This document shows, in pieces, positions 15,093 through 19,078 of a DNA stretch of 19,078 bases. The stretch is from Conexibacter sp. GTDB lineage: Bacteria > Actinomycetota > Thermoleophilia > Solirubrobacterales > Solirubrobacteraceae. Every line of letters starts with the position of its first letter. Within the stretch, counting starts at the first letter, position 1. The stretch is from positions 1 to 19,078 of the forward strand of contig JAOPZD010000450.1 of the NCBI GenBank assembly GCA_025964295.1, in the 5' to 3' direction. Below the pieces are notes generated by a model that was given only the letters and a program-made list of their open reading frames with translations, had not been told where the DNA came from and searched no databases. Position numbers and translations under genes: made by a program.

Positions 15093-15341
15093 GATGGGCG
15101 CTACGACATCCAGTCGCTGGCGGCAGCGCTGACGATCCGCCTAGCCCGCGAGGGCACGGCCACGGATCTCCACCTCGAGAGACCCCGCGGCAAGCTCGCC
15201 GTGAGTAAATAGGGCAACTTCGCCGCCTCGCGCCAAGATGACGGCGCCATGCACGCCGCGGAGTACCGATGGGTCCGCTCAATGCCACGTGTTGTCGTAC
15301 GTGCCTAGCTAGGCAACGGTTCGTACGCCTCGGCTCCCACC
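15093..15341. other. Junction sequence between two truncated genes
   Basis: No gene is recognised. On the plus strand the first 120 bases read as a protein-like tail (RYDIQSLAAALTIRLAREG, then RPRGKLAVSK and a TAG at 15210-15212) without a start. This may be the 3' end of a foreign gene brought in by the rearrangement that cut the aquaporin. The palindrome at 15303 lies at the other end. Confidence 0.35.
15303..15314. repeat. 12-bp perfect palindrome flanked by a CGTACG/CGTACG pair
   Basis: GCCTAGCTAGGC is a perfect palindrome. A CGTACG copy lies on each side of it (within TTGTCGTACGTG and GGTTCGTACGCC). Such nested symmetry could be an operator or a recombination scar. It lies between the two truncated transporter genes. 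Confidence 0.5.
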
Positions 15342-15761
15342 TCACCCCTCAGGAGCAGTCGCAGACGTCTCCGCGCCACGCTGTACAGCCTCTTTGTCCG
15401 CAGCGAAGGCGATGAACAACCCGATCAGCGGGTCGAGCCACCAGGCACCCACCGCCGCGTCGGCGGCCAGGCCGACCAGGACGGCGGCGTCCTCGATGCC
15501 GCACGAGACGTTCTGGGTGCCCTCCCCGGCCGTGGCACCTGAGCCGAGGCGATCGGCCAGCTTATGCTTGGCCTTGCCTAGGAGCGGCATGGGGACGACG
15601 CTCGTAGCCGTGTGCGCCATGACGATCGCCGTCACGTCGGAGCAGCCACCGTCGATCAGGGTGCGAACGCTCTCGACGGCGACGTAGGACCTCCTACACG
15701 AAGAACTGAAGGGCAACGCCGTGCCGCACGGTGCTCGGCGGTGTCTGTCCCGGTCAGTCAC
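15342..15761 (-). pseudogene. Cation diffusion facilitator, N-terminus missing
   Basis: The recognisable part starts at SYVAVESVRTLIDGG and continues through PMPLLGKAKHKLADRLGSGA, EGTQNVSCGIEDAAVLVGLA and GAWWLDPLIGLFIAF. These match TM4-TM6 and loops of the short, six-TM cation transporter group (metal-proton antiporters). Those proteins have roughly 90-100 more residues upstream with TM1-TM3 and the first metal-site HxxxD; here the preceding 25 residues (DRHRRAPCGTALPF) are unrelated. A GTAGGA-CC-TCCTAC inverted repeat sits at the break (15684-15697). It should not make a working transporter. Confidence 0.8.
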
Positions 15762-16058
15762 GCGCGTGCGCCTGAGGCCGGAGGCGCCAAGGACAACACA
15801 ATCCGGCGCAGTTACACGTCAACTGCTCATTGGAGCCATGAGCAATCGCGTGACCCCGGTTCAAGCGCGAGTCTCCCGCCCACGCTTCACCACGCGATAG
15901 CCAGCCTCTCGGCGCCGAAGCTCCGCTGCAGACCACACCGGCTCCGGGTGCCGCCCATCAAGCGGTGACCGACGCCAACCCACGATGGCACGCGTCCGTG
16001 CGTGCGGCGGGATGGCAACGGTCCCGCACCGGGCGGGACCTCGGCAGAGGAGGATCTC
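15762..16058. other. Intergenic region upstream of the ArdC-like gene
   Basis: No coding stretch is convincing in the 297 bp. It probably carries the promoter of the rightward gene set. The only structure I see is the hairpin at 16021-16039. Confidence 0.5.
16021..16039 (+). promoter_or_regulatory. Inverted repeat just upstream of the ArdC-like ribosome site
   Basis: GTCCCGC (16021-16027) pairs perfectly with GCGGGAC (16033-16039) around ACCGG. It lies 5 bases before the strong ribosome-binding sequence AGAGGAGG (16045-16052), so it could be an operator or an RNA hairpin that limits ribosome access. Confidence 0.45.
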
Positions 16059-16946
16059 GTGTCGACCACGACCGAGGCCGAGCGCGAAAAGCGACGGGAG
16101 GCTGATCGCCGCCGCGCCGCGCAGGCCGTCGAGGCGCTCAAGTCCAGCGAAGGCTGGCAGGGCTGGCTGCGCGCCCGTTCCAAGTTCCACAACTACAGCT
16201 TCACCAACCAGCTGCTGATCGCCATGCAGCGTCCGGAGGCGACATACGTCACCGGGTTCCGCAAGTGGTTGGAGCTCGGCTACTGCGTGCGGCGGGGTGA
16301 GAAAGCGCTGTACATCTGGATGCCGGTCCCGCCGAGCCGCAAGGCGATGGCCGACTGGGAGGCCGCAGGCGCCGACAAGGACAAGAAGCCGCGGACACGC
16401 TTCCGGATGGGGCCGGTGTTCGACCGCTCACAGGTCGATCCGCTTCCCGAACCGGCGGTGCCCGCGGTGCTGGAGCCGCCGATCTCGCCGATCGACGGAG
16501 ACGACCTCGCCTGGACGCTTCGCCCCCTCGCCGCCATCGCCGCAGAGGTCGGCTACAGCGTCGTCACCGAGCCGCTGCGCGACGGCATCGGTGGTTACTG
16601 CAACGTCGGCGAGCATCTCATCGGGCTCAACGGCAACAACGCCGTCAACCAGCGGGCGAAGACGCTCGTCCACGAGTTGTCGCACATGCTCATCCATACC
16701 GGCGACAGAGATGACCGCGAGACGTTCAGCTACGCCGAGGAGGAGCTCATCGTCGAAGCGGTGGCGTTCACGGTGACCGAGAGCATGGGGCTGGACACGT
16801 CGGACTACTCGATCCCCTATCTGGCTTCGTGGTCTGAGCAGGCGCCACTGGAGACCGTCGAGCGGGCGGCCGAGACGATCGACCGCCTCGCGCGACGCAT
16901 CGAGGACGCCGTCCTTTCCCACCGGCCCGAGCAGTCGCCGAGCTGA
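16059..16946 (+). CDS. ArdC-like antirestriction protein with ImmA/IrrE-type metallopeptidase domain
   Basis: The GTG at 16059-16061 is set by AGAGGAGG seven bases upstream; a longer reading from 16002 has no such site. The 295-residue protein starts with an ArdC N-terminal domain that binds single-stranded DNA in the founding member: FHNYSFTNQLLIAMQRPEA, TGFRKWLELGYCVRRGEKAL, IWMPVPP. After a Pro-rich linker (about 110-145) comes a zinc metallopeptidase domain with HELSH at 205-209 and a downstream EELIVEAVAF whose Glu233 may be the third ligand. ArdC proteins from conjugative plasmids protect incoming DNA from host restriction. Together with the downstream ParB-family gene it suggests an integrative or conjugative element. 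Confidence 0.9.
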   Translation: MSTTTEAEREKRREADRRRAAQAVEALKSSEGWQGWLRARSKFHNYSFTNQLLIAMQRPEATYVTGFRKWLELGYCVRRGEKALYIWMPVPPSRKAMADWEAAGADKDKKPRTRFRMGPVFDRSQVDPLPEPAVPAVLEPPISPIDGDDLAWTLRPLAAIAAEVGYSVVTEPLRDGIGGYCNVGEHLIGLNGNNAVNQRAKTLVHELSHMLIHTGDRDDRETFSYAEEELIVEAVAFTVTESMGLDTSDYSIPYLASWSEQAPLETVERAAETIDRLARRIEDAVLSHRPEQSPS

Positions 16947-17167
16947 AGAGGTCCGAGGGGTACCCGGTGCGATCGGGCAGCCGGCCGGTCGTTCCGCAGG
17001 CCCCTCGCGCTCGGCTCCGAGGTCTCGGAGCTGGTGTTCGGTCAGGTCCGGCCAGCCGTAGCACGGCGCGCCTGGCGGACCGTGACGCCTCGTCTTGCCG
17101 ATCGCTTCTGCCCCTCCTGACCGGATCGGGGTCCTGAGCGTCGCGCGCGCCGTGCTGTGGCGCGGCC

Positions 17168-17470
17168 ATGACCGACCACCAGCCCGAACCCGCCGGGCCT
17201 CCTCCGACCGCCAAGCAGCAGCGCTACCTGCGGCAGCTGGCGCTTCAGCGAGGCGTGAGCTTCGTGACGCCGCGTACCCGGGCGGAGGCCTCGCGAGCGA
17301 TCGACGCCCTCAAGCGCCGTGCGCCTGAGCCGATCGCCGATCGCCGTCGCGAGGTCCGTGCCGTCCAGGACGACATGGCCATCCGCCGCGGTGACGCCGC
17401 CCGGGTCCGCCACGAGATCGAGACCGAGGGCTATGGCAGCACGGCCTCGTGGAAGCAGGGGCGGTCGTGA
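17168..17470 (+). CDS. DUF3072-like small protein
   Basis: The 100-residue product has one compact helical region, PPTAKQQRYLRQLALQRGVS, then TPRTRAEASRAIDALKRR. This resembles the DUF3072-type motif (T..Q..YL..L, then T..EAS..I..L) found in actinobacterial mobile elements. A charged tail with DDMAIRRGDAARVRHEIETE follows. No ribosome site precedes the ATG. The 221 bp before it (16947-17167) hold nothing I recognise. Its stop overlaps the GTG of the next small ORF. The function is unknown. Confidence 0.65.
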   Translation: MTDHQPEPAGPPPTAKQQRYLRQLALQRGVSFVTPRTRAEASRAIDALKRRAPEPIADRRREVRAVQDDMAIRRGDAARVRHEIETEGYGSTASWKQGRS

Positions 17471-17673
17471 GCGGCGCGGCCTCCCGCCGAGGCGTGCCCC
17501 GCGAGATCGGGAAGCCGATCCGCCGCCGGATCAACGGTCGGCGTGGTCGACGGCCAGGGCTGCGTCGTGTCGAGAGCCGTTTCGACCGGTTGGTCCTGGC
17601 CAGCCTGCCGGGTTGGCGGGCCGACCGCCGCCCGAGGGTGGCACGCCCTGGCGGGCGTGCGGGTGACGGCTGA
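17467..17673 (+). CDS. Possible 68-residue Arg-rich protein
   Basis: The GTG at 17467 overlaps the stop of the preceding gene (GTGA), a common coupling arrangement. The product (SGAASRRGVPREIGKPIRRR and onward) is very basic, ends in low-complexity RPGGRAGDG and matches no family I know. Its last 17 codons lie inside a strong inverted-repeat structure, so this stretch may instead be an RNA leader or spacer. Confidence 0.35.
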   Translation: MSGAASRRGVPREIGKPIRRRINGRRGRRPGLRRVESRFDRLVLASLPGWRADRRPRVARPGGRAGDG

Positions 17674-17691
17674 CCGGCCCGCCAACCCGGC
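17607..17691 (+). repeat. 17-bp inverted repeat with nested hairpins before the ParB-family gene
   Basis: GCCGGGTTGGCGGGCCG (17607-17623) is the perfect reverse complement of 17675-17691. Between them GCACGCCC-TGGC-GGGCGTGC (17641-17660) forms an 8-bp hairpin. The right arm can alternatively fold on itself as GGCCCGCC-AACCC-GGCGGGCC (17676-17696). This allows two competing RNA folds ending 11 bases before the AGGAGA ribosome site of the next gene. It could be an attenuator, an autoregulatory site or a ParB-family binding site. Confidence 0.7.
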
Positions 17692-17721
17692 GGGCCTCGA
17701 CTCCGACAGGAGAACCAGCAC

Positions 17722-19078
17722 ATGTCCACCACCATCAGCTTCGCGCGCACCGTCGCGCTTGAGGAGATCCACACGCCCGAGAACGTCCGGGTGTTGGACG
17801 AGGCGCACGTCAAGGCGCTCACCGGCTCGATCGAGCTGCAGGGCGTGCTCGTGCCGCTGGTCGTGCGCGAGCGCGACGACGGCTTCGAGCTCGTCGCCGG
17901 CTTTCACCGCATGGCCGCCGCCACGGCCCTCGGCTTGGCCGAGGTCCCGGTCGTCGTCCGGGAGGCCGAGAGCGAGGACGCCGACCGGGCGGTGGAGAAC
18001 ATCGCGCGCAAGCAGTTGAACCCCTACGAGGAGGCCAAGGCGGTACGGGCGATGCTCGACCGTGGCTTCAGCGAGGACGGCGCCGCCCAGGCCCTCGGCT
18101 GGCCGAAGGCGCGCGTCACCGCCCGCGTGAAGATCCTCGAGCTGCCCGAGCGCGCACAACAGATGATCGGCGAGGGCATCGTCCACCTCGCCGCCGTCGA
18201 CCAGCTGCGCGCAATCGGGACCGTCGCCCCCGAGCTGCTGGAGGCCCTCATCGCCTACCTTGACGACGGCAACGCCGCCGTCGCCGCGCGCCTGTCCAGC
18301 CAGCCCGGCTGGGTTCTGGACGCGGCGCTCACGCACGGCGATAGCAAGGTCTTCGCCGCGCACCTGTCCACGGTCGACTCGCGCGAGATTGCCGAGCTGC
18401 GCCTGGGCAAGAAGACCGACGAGCTGTACGCCGAGGCCGAGAAGCTGCACAAGCAGCTCGACCGCCACGCCTACGGGGCGCCGACCGTGCGCTTCGCCGA
18501 CGAGCACGTCGACCAGGCGCGCGCGGCGGGCGTGCTGATCGAGTTCGAGCGCAGCAGCCCGCTCATCGTCGACCGCTCCCTGTACCGCGAGCTGGTCAAG
18601 GGCGCCATCAGGCGCACCCACGCCACGCTCGAGCAGAAGGTCGCCGACCGCGCCGCTGAGCGCTCGGCGCGCAAGGCCTCCAACAAGCCCGTCGACCCGG
18701 CGGCGGTCGCCATGCGCGACCGTGACGCCCAGATGCGGGAGTTGGCCGACCAGGCCCACGGCGTCAACACCGACCTCGGGACCGCGCTCCTCAGCACCCT
18801 CGCGAGCGTCGACCCGAACGACATGGACCTCGCGCGGTTCTTCGTCTACGCACTGCTCGGCGCCGACCACGACAGCTCCCCCTACACGCAGACCGGCGAC
18901 CGGATCACCCGCATCGCCGCCGGTGGCGTCCGGCTGCTGATCGAGGAGCTGCGCACCGACGTCACCAAGACCCGCAAGGACGGCAGCCGCGGACGGCTGC
19001 GCTACGACTACGGCGACCACCGCGACCCACAGGCCGCGATCGCCTGGCTGTGGAAGTTCATCGACGGTGCCAAGACCG
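17722..19078 (+). CDS. parB: ParB/Spo0J-family partition protein, C-terminus off the right edge
   Basis: The ATG at 17722 follows AGGAGA (17708-17713). At least 452 residues are present. The ParB N-terminal nuclease/CTPase-like domain covers about 10-95: PENVRVLDEAHVKALTGSI, GVLVPLVVRE, and AGFHRMAAATALG in place of the usual GERR box. ENIARKQLNPYEEAKAV and the HTH FSEDGAAQALGWPKARVTAR follow (about 93-140). The long C-terminal part has a coiled region (ELYAEAEKLHKQLDRH) and a globular domain unlike chromosomal ParB, typical of element-borne ParB-like proteins. No parA is seen in the window. A role in element maintenance or regulation is inferred. G-F-H-R instead of G-E-R-R leaves CTP hydrolysis uncertain. 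Confidence 0.88.
   Translation, partial: MSTTISFARTVALEEIHTPENVRVLDEAHVKALTGSIELQGVLVPLVVRERDDGFELVAGFHRMAAATALGLAEVPVVVREAESEDADRAVENIARKQLNPYEEAKAVRAMLDRGFSEDGAAQALGWPKARVTARVKILELPERAQQMIGEGIVHLAAVDQLRAIGTVAPELLEALIAYLDDGNAAVAARLSSQPGWVLDAALTHGDSKVFAAHLSTVDSREIAELRLGKKTDELYAEAEKLHKQLDRHAYGAPTVRFADEHVDQARAAGVLIEFERSSPLIVDRSLYRELVKGAIRRTHATLEQKVADRAAERSARKASNKPVDPAAVAMRDRDAQMRELADQAHGVNTDLGTALLSTLASVDPNDMDLARFFVYALLGADHDSSPYTQTGDRITRIAAGGVRLLIEELRTDVTKTRKDGSRGRLRYDYGDHRDPQAAIAWLWKFIDGAKT

Noticed and set aside
14289..15212. 307-codon plus-strand open frame
   Set aside because: It runs antisense to arsC and the aquaporin, both firmly identified. Only its last 40 codons, beyond the aquaporin break, may mean something.
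17431..19020. 529-codon minus-strand open frame
   Set aside because: It lies opposite the ParB-family gene, whose motifs are unambiguous. The minus reading is low-complexity Val/Gly/Ala/Arg.
1..19078. CRISPR array
   Set aside because: I saw no regularly spaced repeats. The only short tandem repeat is the 2-copy 19-mer at 7907.

Overview
The window is GC-rich DNA. It uses strong third-position G/C, several GTG starts, leaderless-looking promoters with TANNNT -10 boxes, and ArdC/ParB-type mobile-element genes. I read it as the accessory genome of an actinomycete, possibly a soil lineage near Solirubrobacterales. The phylum is an inference from composition and gene families; no rRNA or core gene is present to fix it.

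Left block (1 to about 7990) looks like a compact integrated element. It starts with a tyrosine recombinase that runs off the left edge, an excisionase-like HTH protein and an orphan AbiEi-type antitoxin, all on the minus strand. Next come a DUF429 protein fused to a PGN_0703-like PD-(D/E)XK nuclease, a small possible membrane protein, a DUF3761-like lipoprotein and a two-TM coiled-coil protein, also on minus. Two plus-strand genes follow: a HEPN (Rx4H) protein and an unrecognised helical protein. The block ends in two displaced tRNA 3' halves, tRNA-Leu(GAG) and tRNA-Val(CAC). Both begin exactly at the anticodon loop and both are followed by hairpins. This is the expected geometry of attR ends of elements lying to their left, with the integrase end off the left edge.

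Middle block (about 8160-14114) holds three large genes. A plus-strand 570-residue protein and a minus-strand 403-residue protein converge and overlap by 24 bp. They share a 14-residue motif, DVxxDLxxDxVxxE, that looks like a diverged PD-(D/E)XK nuclease core. Divergent from the second is a 983-residue protein with an Mrr-like nuclease domain and an SF2 helicase. This is the best candidate in the window for an undescribed defence module.

The next block (14126-15761) is a decaying metal-resistance patch: an intact thioredoxin-type arsenate reductase, an aquaporin without its N-terminus, and a cation diffusion facilitator without its N-terminus. CTAG-containing perfect palindromes lie at 14100 and 15303.

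The right block (16059 to the end) looks like the maintenance part of a second mobile element. It contains an ArdC-like antirestriction/metallopeptidase protein, a DUF3072-like small protein, a small Arg-rich ORF, a 17-bp inverted repeat forming a strong potential leader structure, and a ParB-family protein that runs off the right edge.
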